DNA of 39,963 nt, from assembly GCA_000961635.1 (NCBI GenBank), contig LADQ01000184.1, forward strand, positions 1 through 39,963, in the 5' to 3' direction. Positions 8,902 through 16,682 of this stretch are shown here, in pieces. This DNA comes from Hoeflea sp. BRH_c9. Its GTDB lineage: Bacteria > Pseudomonadota > Alphaproteobacteria > Rhizobiales > Rhizobiaceae. Both the position numbers and the translations under genes were made by a program. The notes under the pieces were generated by a model. The model saw only the letters and a list, made by a program, of their open reading frames with translations, was not told the DNA's origin and searched no databases. Positions within the stretch are counted from its first letter, which is position 1. Each line of letters opens with the position of its first letter.

Positions 8902-9822
8902 TCAGCGCAACTTGATGCGCGGATCGATGAGCGGCGAAATCAGGTCGGCGATCAGGTTGCCGATGACGATGCCGCAGGCTGAGACGAGCGTGACGCCCAT
9001 GATGATCGGGATGTCGACGCGTTGGATCGCTTGCCACGCCAATTGGCCGATGCCAGGCCAGCCAAAGACGCTCTCGACAACAACGATGCCGGACATGAAC
9101 AGGCCGATGTCGATCCCGATCATGGCGATGATCGGCAGGATCGCGTTGGGCAGTGCGTGGCCAAGGATGACCTTTCTGCGACCGAGGCCCTTGGCGCGCG
9201 CGGTGCGGATAAAATCGGCACGCAGCACATCGACCATCGAGGATCGCATGATGCGCGAGTACCAGCCTGAGCCAAGAATGCCGAGTGTCAGTGCCGGTAG
9301 CACAAGGTGCGCGAACGTGCCGTAGCCGCCGATCGGAAACCAGCCAAGCTTTACCGCGAAGACAAAGAGCAGCAGCAGGGCGACAACGAACTGCGGCGCG
9401 GAGACCGTCAGGAAGCTCGTCAGCATCAGGCCGTTGTCGATCGCCTTGCCACGGTTGAGCGCCGCAATGATGCCGAGCGGCAAGCCGATCAAAAGCTCGC
9501 AGCCAATCGCCGCCACCAGCAAGAGCAAGGTTGCCGGAAGTCGCGAAACCAGAAGTTCGGCAACTTCTGTCTTCTGCAGGTACGAGCGCCCGAAATCACC
9601 CTGAACAAGGTTCCATAGATAGTTGCCGTACTGGACGAGGAACGGCTGGTCGAGGCCAAGCTGCTGGCGGATACTTTCGACCGTCGCAGCCGTTGCGGAA
9701 CGACCGGCGATCTGACGGACCGGGTCTGCCGGCAGCACGTAGAGCAGGACGAAGGTGATGAACGAGACGCCGAGCAGGATAAGCGCCGACTGAACGAGGC
9801 GTCTGAGGATATAGGCAGCCAT
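8902..9822 (-). CDS. ABC transporter permease, DppB type
   Basis: A 306-residue inner-membrane permease. It has the N-terminal DppB/OppB signature (ILRRLVQSALILLGVSFITF, then LPADPVR), about six transmembrane helices, and the EAA-like cytoplasmic loop around residues 205-225 (RTARAKGLG...HALPNA) that docks with the ATPase. The start codon overlaps the stop of the dppC-like gene by one base (TGATG). It pairs with that gene product to form the channel. Order in the operon: amiC, amiR, dppC-like, dppB-like, binding protein, formamidase, double ATPase. The C before B order differs from the usual BC order. Confidence 0.94.
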   Translation of the reverse strand: MAAYILRRLVQSALILLGVSFITFVLLYVLPADPVRQIAGRSATAATVESIRQQLGLDQPFLVQYGNYLWNLVQGDFGRSYLQKTEVAELLVSRLPATLLLLVAAIGCELLIGLPLGIIAALNRGKAIDNGLMLTSFLTVSAPQFVVALLLLFVFAVKLGWFPIGGYGTFAHLVLPALTLGILGSGWYSRIMRSSMVDVLRADFIRTARAKGLGRRKVILGHALPNAILPIIAMIGIDIGLFMSGIVVVESVFGWPGIGQLAWQAIQRVDIPIIMGVTLVSACGIVIGNLIADLISPLIDPRIKLR

Positions 9823-10721
9823 CAGTCACGCCCCTGTTGTGTCGGATCGAGGATATCGCGCAACGCGTCGCCCACGAGGTTGAAGGCGAGTGCAAGCAGC
9901 AGGATCGCCGCGCCGGGAATGAAGACGAGCCATGGTGCTGACTGGAAATAGGTCTGGTTCTCGAAAATGATGTTGCCCCACGATGGGACCGGCGGCTGTA
10001 CGCCGATACCGAGGAACGACAAGGTCGCCTCCAGCAGGACAGTCGTGGAAATGCCGAGCGTGCCCCAAACGATCAGTGTCGGAATGAGATGGGGCAGGAT
10101 GTGCTTGAAGAGGATGCGGCCATGGCCAGCGCCCAGCGTTTTTTCTGCAGCGATATAGTCACGTTCGGCCAGCGACGAGGTTTGCGTGAAGATCACCCGA
10201 GCCGTCTGCACCCAGTTCACGAATGCAATGACCATCGCGACGATCCAGAGTGATGGGGAGAAGATCGCTGCAAGGCAGATCGCGAGCAGGAGTGCCGGAA
10301 ACGCCATCATAAGATCGGTGAAACGCATGAGCACCGCACCGATCATCCCACGGAAATAACCTGCGGTGACGCCCACTAGCGTGCCGATAAACAAAGCGGC
10401 TCCATTGGCAACGAGGCCGATCAACAGCGAAGTCTGCGCGCCGTACAGGATGCGCGAGAACAAGTCGCGACCGAGAAGATCGGTGCCGAACCAGAAGGCT
10501 GCATTGGGCGGCAGCGGTGCGCCTTCAATCGTGAGGCCGTCGAAGAACTGTTCGAAGGGATCGAACGGTGCGAGCCATTTGGCGAATATCGCACCGCCGA
10601 CGCAGATGAGGATGATCAGCAGTCCCAGGAGCGCGAGCTTGCGCTGAGCCAGTTGATGCAGCACGGAAGGCCCGCTCTCCGGGACGATCAAGGGTTCAGG
10701 CGGGATCGATGCGTCTGCCAT
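9822..10721 (-). CDS. ABC transporter permease, DppC type
   Basis: A 299-residue inner-membrane permease with the DppC hallmarks: an N-terminal cytoplasmic stretch and first helix (LLGLLIILICVGGAIFAKW), the FWFGTDLLGRDLFSRILYG block, and an EAA loop (AAEKTLGAGHGRILFKHILP). I chose ATG 10721 because GAGAGGGG lies just upstream; an ATG at 10739 has no ribosome site. The first 26 bp overlap the end of the ANTAR gene in another frame, so translation is probably coupled to the regulator. It works with the DppB-type permease. Confidence 0.93.
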   Translation of the reverse strand: MADASIPPEPLIVPESGPSVLHQLAQRKLALLGLLIILICVGGAIFAKWLAPFDPFEQFFDGLTIEGAPLPPNAAFWFGTDLLGRDLFSRILYGAQTSLLIGLVANGAALFIGTLVGVTAGYFRGMIGAVLMRFTDLMMAFPALLLAICLAAIFSPSLWIVAMVIAFVNWVQTARVIFTQTSSLAERDYIAAEKTLGAGHGRILFKHILPHLIPTLIVWGTLGISTTVLLEATLSFLGIGVQPPVPSWGNIIFENQTYFQSAPWLVFIPGAAILLLALAFNLVGDALRDILDPTQQGRD

Positions 10722-11307
10722 CGTCGGTGCCCCTCTCATTCGAATGGTTTGCCACCAACCGCTCCGCGGCGGTTTCGATTGTCACGCGCCAACCCATCGC
10801 AGTCTGGCGCAATAGGTCATAGGCCTCGGCCTCGGTCTTGCCTTTCATCACGAAGATCATGACGGCGCGCACAATCGTCTGGCGCGCCGAGAGGCGGCTT
10901 TGCAGGTCGGCAATCAGCGCCTCGGATGCATTGGCGCGATCGAAATTGCTGCGCGCGACGAGGAGAGCCGCGTAGACGCCTTTGTCGCTCATCGGCTTGA
11001 GTAGCTGCGCGTGTGCTCCCATTTCCATTGCCCACCTTAATCGGCCCGGCGCTTCCGAGCCGATCAACGCTATCATGGGCATCGGCGACTGGCCGGGTGC
11101 CCATGGAAATTGCTCGTCGTGCCCCATGTCGGCATCGTAGAAGATGAAGTCCGCTTCGATCGCGGCGGTGGGAAGATCCGACCAGGCCTCGCGCACTTCC
11201 AGCCCGATCACGCCGAGCTGGCGGGCAAGGCCCTGAACAGAGGGGTGAGGCCGGTGCAGGATCCAGGCTGTTGCTCCGCCAAGGTTTCCTGTCCTGATGC
11301 GCGTCAT
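10696..11307 (-). CDS. amiR: AmiR-like ANTAR-domain antitermination regulator
   Basis: A 203-residue protein. Residues 1 to about 125 form an AmiR-type pseudo-receiver (FIFYDADMGHD, LLKPM). Residues about 136-188 form the ANTAR RNA-binding domain (SRLSARQTIVRAVMIF...KTEAEAYDLLRQTAM...). In the Pseudomonas amidase system, AmiR binds leader RNA and stops an intrinsic terminator from forming, and is held inactive by AmiC until an amide is bound. The ATG at 11307 overlaps the amiC-like stop (ATGA) with AAGGTGG upstream; a GTG seven codons earlier is less likely. A matching intrinsic terminator stands in front of amiC at 12394-12439, so the protein probably controls its own operon. Confidence 0.9.
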   Translation of the reverse strand: MTRIRTGNLGGATAWILHRPHPSVQGLARQLGVIGLEVREAWSDLPTAAIEADFIFYDADMGHDEQFPWAPGQSPMPMIALIGSEAPGRLRWAMEMGAHAQLLKPMSDKGVYAALLVARSNFDRANASEALIADLQSRLSARQTIVRAVMIFVMKGKTEAEAYDLLRQTAMGWRVTIETAAERLVANHSNERGTDDGRRIDPA

Positions 11308-12380
11308 GACACCACCTTCAGCCGGCACCCCGTCTGCGCAGGCTGCGAACGCTGAGTCAGGTAAGGATCGGCTCGCATCGCGGGAAGCCGCTTGATCTCG
11401 TTGAACCGCCCGTTCTCGAGCCGCGCAATGATGGCAGGCTGCCGCGCGTGCAGATGCACAGGATCGAGCCGCGTTGAGCGGCCGCTGCGGAGCGCCATAT
11501 GCAACAGCTCCGCCAACGGTAGCTCTTCCGCCCCCGGACGGCCTTGAAGCAGCAAAGCCAGTTCATGCACGGACTGGCGCGCCATCTCATGGAACGATCC
11601 GTCGACGCCGCCGTCGGGCTGGAACCATGGTCCGGCCGAAACCAGCCCTTCGGCCGCCTCGCCGGCCGCCTCGATCTCGCATTCGGTGAAGTTACACGAG
11701 AGCACGGTCAAGCTATCGGCGAATTCAGCCTCCTGCTTCAACTGGGCAAGCCGCGCCAGAAACGCATAGGAGCTGTCGCCAACGAGCGAGTTCAGGATGA
11801 AATCGGGCTTCAACGCCCGGATGTCGCTGATGATGTGATCGAGTTCCGTGTCACCAATTGGAAGGTACCGGTCGCCCAGCACCTGTCCGCCGGCTGCCGC
11901 AACCCTCTCACGGGCGATCTGCGCCATCTCCCAACCCCAGATGTAATTGGAACCGACGAGATAGGCGCGAGTACCAAGGGTCGGCAGCGCCCAGTCGAGA
12001 AGCGGCAGCAGATGCTGGTTGGGACAAGAGTGCATGTAGGCTACCCGCTCAGACGCCTCGAAGCCCTCATAGGGCACGGGATACCACAGAATTCCGTCAA
12101 ACCGCTCGAGCTCCGGAATGACCTCCTTGCGGCTGGCAGAAGTGATGCAGCCGAAGATATGGCGTGCCTGGGAACCACGCAGGATTTCACGGCACAGCGG
12201 CGCATATCGGTCGAGCCGTCCATCCGGGTCGCGCTCGGTGACGCGAAAGGAAACGTCAATGTTCGGGTCAGCATTCACTTCCTCCACGCCACGAAACACC
12301 CCATCGCGGCTGGCGCGCGATAGCGCGGCATACATGCCGCTGCGTGAAAGAAGAACGCCTATATCTACGACCCGCTTCAT
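11304..12380 (-). CDS. amiC: AmiC-like amide sensor, periplasmic-binding-protein fold
   Basis: A 358-residue protein with the two-lobed fold of branched-chain amino-acid binding proteins but no signal peptide, as in cytoplasmic AmiC. Typical AmiC features are the opening IGVLLSRSGMYAALSRASRDG, the FGCITSASRKEV loop, LWYPVPYEGFE, and YLVGSNYIWGWEMAQIARE. In the amidase paradigm AmiC binds amides and releases AmiR. Here it is the first gene of the operon and ends in a 4-bp overlap with the amiR-like gene, so the pair is made in fixed ratio. GGAG precedes the ATG, and the intrinsic terminator ends 14 bp upstream of the start codon. Urea- or short-amide-binding transport proteins of the same fold are the alternative, but the missing signal peptide and the ANTAR partner argue for the regulator. 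Confidence 0.92.
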   Translation of the reverse strand: MKRVVDIGVLLSRSGMYAALSRASRDGVFRGVEEVNADPNIDVSFRVTERDPDGRLDRYAPLCREILRGSQARHIFGCITSASRKEVIPELERFDGILWYPVPYEGFEASERVAYMHSCPNQHLLPLLDWALPTLGTRAYLVGSNYIWGWEMAQIARERVAAAGGQVLGDRYLPIGDTELDHIISDIRALKPDFILNSLVGDSSYAFLARLAQLKQEAEFADSLTVLSCNFTECEIEAAGEAAEGLVSAGPWFQPDGGVDGSFHEMARQSVHELALLLQGRPGAEELPLAELLHMALRSGRSTRLDPVHLHARQPAIIARLENGRFNEIKRLPAMRADPYLTQRSQPAQTGCRLKVVS

Positions 12381-12393
12381 CGAAACTCCAATA

Positions 12394-12439
12394 CAAAAAA
12401 CCCCGACGATGCGCGTTGCGGAACGCGATCGAAACGGGG
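12394..12439 (-). terminator. Leader attenuator: intrinsic terminator directly upstream of amiC
   Basis: On the minus strand: outer stem CCCCG/CGGGG, inner CGAT/ATCG and CGCGTT-CCGC-AACGCG, then TTTTTT. It lies in front of the first gene, not after a gene, and no gene upstream needs it. This is the arrangement of amide operons controlled by AmiR antitermination. Confidence 0.85.
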
Positions 12440-12449
12440 CTCAAGTGCC

Positions 12450-12484
12450 GGCTATTTATCTCAATATAGCCTCGGATATTCGAG
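12450..12484 (-). promoter_or_regulatory. Two abutting small hairpins before the attenuator (candidate ANTAR target)
   Basis: On the minus strand, CTCG-AATATC-CGAG has a six-base loop starting with A. It is followed at once by GGCTAT-(10 nt)-ATAGCC, and the terminator begins 10 bp later. Two tandem hairpins ahead of a terminator is the ANTAR-target layout. However, the first loop lacks the conserved G at position 4 and the second loop is ten bases as drawn, so the match is partial. Confidence 0.4.
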
Positions 12485-12520
12485 ATTGGAAGCTTAATTA
12501 CGGGATGAAGCGGTGAAATC

Positions 12521-12564
12521 GCACAATTGCTTCTCGTCCACCTCTTGTTGCGCAACAATTGTGC
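12521..12564. promoter_or_regulatory. 9-bp inverted repeat upstream of the amiC leader
   Basis: GCACAATTG (12521-12529) and CAATTGTGC (12556-12564) are perfect inverted repeats 26 bp apart. A further palindrome, GTTGCGCAAC, lies between them. The position, about 140-180 bp before amiC, fits a promoter-proximal operator or a leader RNA stem. The function is not evident. Confidence 0.45.
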
Positions 12565-12713
12565 ATCTGCTGGCTTTTTGCCCGATACGCTTTCAGGAAA
12601 ACTGCGAGGGGTCATGCGATCGAGCTCCCCAACCCGCCCAACGCTTCGGGAGGGGCCGTTCCTTGTTCGGCGGCAGACACCTTCGTGTACTAAAAAAGCG
12701 GGCGGACAGCACA

Positions 12714-12848
12714 CGGCCCAGAAGCGGAAATGATTTCCGCTTTGAGCCCCCCGAGGCTGCCCTTCACGATCTCGGACCCAATTCCCGAATGCAGCCATTC
12801 GCGCGCCCGCACAAAGGTCGTGACAGGGCGGGAAGCGGACGTTCGCTG
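12714..12848 (+). repeat. Dispersed intergenic repeat, copy C
   Basis: About 135 bp, nearly identical to copy A. It begins AGAAGCGGAAATGATTTCC, where GCGGAAAT/ATTTCCGC forms a small palindrome, then GAGGCTGCCCTTCACGATC, the core CCCGAATGCAGCCATTCGCG, and ACAGGGCGGGAAGCGGACG. A related block (GCGCAGGGAGCGGACG) follows near 13000-13017 and also occurs in copy D, so the full element may extend further right. Confidence 0.8.
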
Positions 12849-13554
12849 GTGCGAAGACAAATGCCCGGAAGGGGGCCGTTTGCGGCCTGGCTGGTTTCCG
12901 AATGCCAGTCGGCAAAGCGGACCTCAAATCAAAGCAGCCTCAATGTGGCTTTCGGCCCGGAGCCGACCTTCGCCGCAGGCAGCACGAACGTCTGCGAAGC
13001 GCAGGGAGCGGACGTTGTGAAGTCCAAGTCTAGAAGCATGGCGGGGATGTGTTGATATGGAAAACGCACTTGCCATGCCAGCGGGCAGGCGAAATCCTCT
13101 GGGACCGCGACATCCGAGGGGAAGAGGATTGCCTGATCAACGTCTGCGACATGGATCATGAATACCGCGAGATGGTCTACGCCGCATAGCCCGAAACCGT
13201 CCGCGCTGTCTGGCGGGAACGCCCCGCGCCGGGGCAGCCGAAACCAGTCCAGTAACCACCAGATCGGGGCTTTTTCGTTTTTAGTGACAGTTTCCAAAAT
13301 GGTCCGTACGTCATTGAGGCTTCGTGACGTCAGGAAGTGGTAGTTTCCAGCGTAAGCATCTGAAAACATACACGTTGCACTCACCTGACGGGATTCCCCG
13401 AAGAGCCTCCGTATCTGTGTCTGACTTTGCCCATTCTTTTGGTGGGAATCCTTTGAATGAGCCAGCGTTTACGCAATCGGCATATGTCGAGCCCAGATCC
13501 GGTGTCAGGGTATCATTCGCGCGAAAGCGATTTTTTTCCGGATCTTCGCCTCAC
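12849..13554. other. Gene-free decayed stretch
   Basis: There is no intact gene. More AGCGGAC/GGAGCGGACG words follow repeat copy C. From about 13075 to 13187 the plus strand reads as a coherent run ending GEEDCLINVCDMDHEY...VYAA-stop, which looks like the tail of a lost gene I cannot name. A GCCCC-GCGCC-GGGGC hairpin stands at 13221-13235. The part up to the GGDEF stop at 13555 shows nothing recognisable. Confidence 0.45.
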
Positions 13555-15189
13555 TCAGCCGGGCGTGTCATCGGCGTCGGGACTGGCTAATGATTCGGCG
13601 GCTTTCGAAGAGGAATCTTCGTATGGCGACACGCGATTTCGCCCCGTCGCCTTTGCCACATAAAGTGCGGCATCCGCCGCCTTTGTAAGCTCATCTGACG
13701 TTGCTGCCGAATCCGGGAATACAGCAACGCCGATGCTGACGGTCACCTTGATCTTCTGGTCGTCGCCGATGTCGAAATTGGTCTGTTCGACAACAACTCT
13801 TAATCGATTCGCTGTCTCCATGGCGGCGTCGATCCCAAATCCGGGGAGAAGCACGGTGAACTCCTCGCCGCCATAGCGGAACAGGCCGCTGCCCGCCCGG
13901 GTGTATTCTTTCAAGAGATGCCCGAATTTTTCGAGGACCTTGTCTCCGGCCACATGACCGTAGGTATCGTTGACCTTCTTGAAGTGATCGATGTCCAGAA
14001 CGAGAATGGAGACCGGGCCACCCTCGCGCTGCGCGCGCAGGATCTCCCTTTCCAGGTTGGCGTGGTAAATCCTGCTGTTAAGGAGGCCGGTGAGCTTGTC
14101 AATCGCAGCGAGTTCCTGGAGCTTCAGCTCATTTTCCTCAATGCGCCGCCCGATCCAGCCGACGAGGTAGTAAAAAAGGACGAAAAGCAGAACGCCACCG
14201 GCCAGATAGGCGGCCCCGCCGAGAAAAAGCGCCAGCCGAGCGGAATTGATTTCGTCGGAAACATCCACGAGCAGCGCGATGGTTGCCACATTGCGGCCGC
14301 CGACATCCTGAATTGGAATGAACAAAGGCCGGAAAAAGCGCCCGTCGAACTGAATGGACGTTTCATCCGGCGCGGTTTTCATTTCACCGTTCTCGATTCG
14401 ATGCGCGAGTGTCGGCGGGATTGACGGCAGCGTCTGGCTGCCCACCACAGCTTCGGAAAATCGGTCCCAATCCGGCGTGCGTCCAAAGACCCGCATGCCA
14501 TCCTCCCAGCCGGCCCGGTCCAGGAATTCCTTTCGAATAAGGACGAAAGACTCGGCGCCGAGGGATTTGCCAATTCGCTCCACCACTTCGGGGGTTTCCA
14601 TGCCGAGTTCGACATAGCCGATCAGACGCCGGGTGTGCGGATCGAGCCAGGGCCTTACCACACGCAGCGTGAATGTACCGAGCGGTCCGATTTCGACGCC
14701 ATACGCGGTTGTGCCGCTTCGTTCAGCCAGCCTCGTGGTCACGCGGTTGATCACGTCGCCATAGCGTTCCGGATCGTGTACCCGCAACAGGTTCACACGA
14801 TCGGGGCCGGTGAAATAGAAATGCGAGATGCCATATGTGCGTTTCATGTACTCGAACATCGGGACTGCATGTTCGAGCAGGGCATCGCGATCCTTGCGCA
14901 CCAGATAACCGGCCAGATCGTCGTCGTGCACCAGAATTTCGATTACCGTCTCCAGCGCCTGCGCGTGCTGGTCTATCGAGTCGCGATAGATATCGATTGC
15001 CGACATCTGGAGATGGACACCGCCGACACCGACACTGCGGTGCGTAAAGTGATAGACACCGGCAATGGGGACGATCTCGGCGGTCAGGATGGCGATGACC
15101 AGAGGCACAAGAAAGTAAAACCGAAGACGCCTTGTCTCGCGGCCAGGTTTGGAAAAGTCCGTTCCCGTTTTGTCGGCTTCGTGCTTCAT
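13555..15189 (-). CDS. Membrane-anchored diguanylate cyclase (GGDEF domain) with periplasmic sensor domain
   Basis: A 544-residue protein. TM1 is at about 22-46 and TM2 at about 320-346, flanking a periplasmic region of about 270 residues that resembles a double-Cache-type sensor. A short linker coil (about 348-362) leads to a GGDEF domain at about 362-522. The active site is GGEEF (440-444), a catalytically competent variant, with LDIDHFKKVND supplying the metal/substrate Asp. The inhibitory I-site, normally RxxD, reads R431-A-G-S434, so product feedback inhibition is probably weak or absent. It should make cyclic di-GMP from two GTP in response to an extracellular signal. It stands alone, bracketed by inverted repeat copies C and D. 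Confidence 0.93.
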   Translation of the reverse strand: MKHEADKTGTDFSKPGRETRRLRFYFLVPLVIAILTAEIVPIAGVYHFTHRSVGVGGVHLQMSAIDIYRDSIDQHAQALETVIEILVHDDDLAGYLVRKDRDALLEHAVPMFEYMKRTYGISHFYFTGPDRVNLLRVHDPERYGDVINRVTTRLAERSGTTAYGVEIGPLGTFTLRVVRPWLDPHTRRLIGYVELGMETPEVVERIGKSLGAESFVLIRKEFLDRAGWEDGMRVFGRTPDWDRFSEAVVGSQTLPSIPPTLAHRIENGEMKTAPDETSIQFDGRFFRPLFIPIQDVGGRNVATIALLVDVSDEINSARLALFLGGAAYLAGGVLLFVLFYYLVGWIGRRIEENELKLQELAAIDKLTGLLNSRIYHANLEREILRAQREGGPVSILVLDIDHFKKVNDTYGHVAGDKVLEKFGHLLKEYTRAGSGLFRYGGEEFTVLLPGFGIDAAMETANRLRVVVEQTNFDIGDDQKIKVTVSIGVAVFPDSAATSDELTKAADAALYVAKATGRNRVSPYEDSSSKAAESLASPDADDTPG

Positions 15190-15717
15190 CTCGCTCGATT
15201 TGCAATCAACACAGCATTCCCCATTTGGATCACCTTACGGCGTGATAATAGCACCCAAAGCGGTTCACCAAGCCTTTTTTTTGCTTTGGCTCGCTCTGGC
15301 CGCTGTAGATTGGTACGAGGTGGCGCCAAGTCGGTCGTTTTGGCCCCCAGAGACGTGATTTGACCATGCGCCGGACACAGCTTTCCCGTCGCCAGCGTTG
15401 TATATCGCGGATTTGGCTGCGGGTCCGGTCAAGCGCAAGCTGCTCCTGAAGCTTCATGCCCGCAGAGAGGACGACTTTACAGAGTCCGCTCCCTGCGCAT
15501 TGCTGCCATCGGTGCGGAACGCAGCAAGGGTCCGCTCCCCGCCCTGTAAGGACCTGCGTAAGGAGCGCGCGAATGGCTGCATTCGGGAATTGGGTTCAGG
15601 ATCGTAAACGGCAGACTTGAAGGCGCAAAGCGGTCACTTGATATGATCTCCCGGATGTCGGCTTTGGACCGATCATAAGCAAGCAGCGTCGCGTCTTGGG
15701 AGCAGTGAAAAACTCCC
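15190..15717. other. Gene-free stretch containing repeat copy D
   Basis: This contains the upstream region of the GGDEF gene and repeat copy D (15481-15635). I see no reading frame with recognisable protein similarity and no clear terminator for the gene ending at 15718. Confidence 0.5.
15481..15635 (-). repeat. Dispersed intergenic repeat, copy D (inverted)
   Basis: Read on the minus strand it has CGATCCTGAACC, the core CCCGAATGCAGCCATTCGCG, ACAGGGCGGGGAGCGGACC and TTGCTGCGTTCCGC, then GCGCAGGGAGCGGACTC. It shares the right part with copy A (GCTGCGTTCCGC) and the last block with the region after copy C. It is inverted relative to copy C across the GGDEF gene. Confidence 0.75.
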
Positions 15718-16440
15718 TCACTGAACGGACATCGGCCGCAGTATGTTGTCGGTGTCAAGTTTGATCGTGCTGCGCCAGAGCGGGGTCTTGAACACATGAC
15801 ACACCTGCTTGCCGGCGCTGTCTTCGCGAGTCTCGCTCACCAATCCCGCCCATTCGAGCGGCCGCAGCACGCAAGATGAGAACGCGGCCATCTCTCGCCA
15901 CCCCGCGGTGTGCCAATCTTGCGGCTCACCGTAGAAGGCTTCAAACAAGGCAGCCTCGGTCGTGCCATGATCGGTCTCGACGTTAATCACGTTCATCCAG
16001 ACGTCCCATTTTCCGATGGGGCGGTCGTCGAAGCGCGCATAGGAAGCGTGATCGATCTGGAGCACAAAGTATGGGATCAACTCGGCAAACAGGTGGCCGG
16101 GGGCCTGCGCCAGTTCTGTGCCCCGCTTGGTCAGCCGAAACTCACCCTTGAAGTGACGTCCCAGGCGCAGGGAAATCAGCAGGAAATGCAGAACCTCGAC
16201 CGGGGGAAACTCGTATTCATTGATCACCTTGTTGTAGCGGAACATCTCTTCTGCGCTTTTCCCCGGCCAGTCGAAATGCTCGACGGCCCAACGGACGAAG
16301 ACACGCTTGAAGGCCTTGGTTTTGGTCAGACCGATTGACCCGTGCTTCTGCGCATATTGCAGGGTCAGGAGAGCGCCCCGAAGCAGCGGAGAATACCCGA
16401 GGTCGGGATGGTCATCGGCGAGGATGCGGAATTCGATCAT
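15718..16440 (-). CDS. Hypothetical protein, possible winged-helix type
   Basis: A 240-residue protein I do not recognise. It opens MIEFRILADDHPDLGYSPLL and includes the segment KTKAFKRVFVRWAVEHFDWPG. Around residues 75-112 it has a pattern that looks like a helix-turn-helix followed by a strand and TKRGTELA. The middle is rich in aromatic residues (KWDVWMNVINVETDHGTTEA). There is no signal peptide or membrane segment. The frame is open over its full length with normal codon use, which supports a real gene, but no strong ribosome site is evident. It stands alone next to a phosphofructokinase fragment. A role on mobile DNA is possible but unsupported. Confidence 0.65.
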   Translation of the reverse strand: MIEFRILADDHPDLGYSPLLRGALLTLQYAQKHGSIGLTKTKAFKRVFVRWAVEHFDWPGKSAEEMFRYNKVINEYEFPPVEVLHFLLISLRLGRHFKGEFRLTKRGTELAQAPGHLFAELIPYFVLQIDHASYARFDDRPIGKWDVWMNVINVETDHGTTEAALFEAFYGEPQDWHTAGWREMAAFSSCVLRPLEWAGLVSETREDSAGKQVCHVFKTPLWRSTIKLDTDNILRPMSVQ

Positions 16441-16451
16441 GTCAAGATTCT

Positions 16452-16682
16452 GCCACAGACTACATTGGGGTTGTCATGGGGCGGCATGCGGGCTTTCTCA
16501 CCGCCGCCTCTGCGTTGGGCAAGAAATTCTCCGATGATGGTCCTCATCTAATCTACATGCCCGAGCGAACCTTCGAGGTCGATCGGTTCCTCGGGGACGT
16601 CAAGCAAGTTTATGACCGGCACGGGCGTTGCATCGTTGCCGTCAGTGAAGGTATCCATGACGGCTCGGGCGAACCGCTATAG
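16452..16682 (+). pseudogene. 6-phosphofructokinase (probably PPi-dependent) internal fragment
   Basis: About 77 codons match the middle of phosphofructokinases: VVMGRHAGFLTAASALGK, DDGPHLIYMPERTF, DRFLGDVKQVYDRHG and CIVAVSEGI. The hallmark VEVMGRHAG has lost one codon (VVMGRHAG). Both ends are missing: the frame ends at TAG 16680-16682 without the C-terminal half, and the N-terminal catalytic half is absent. The intact enzyme is about 400 residues and phosphorylates fructose-6-phosphate. The fragment is probably a passenger left by deletion or recombination. Confidence 0.8.

Noticed and set aside
13221-13235. GCCCC-GCGCC-GGGGC hairpin as a terminator
   Set aside because: No T-run follows and no gene ends next to it on either strand.
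12929-13384. A 151-codon minus-strand frame in the gap before the GGDEF gene
   Set aside because: It has no similarity or ribosome site, and the opposite strand reads as a more coherent coding tail (13075-13187).
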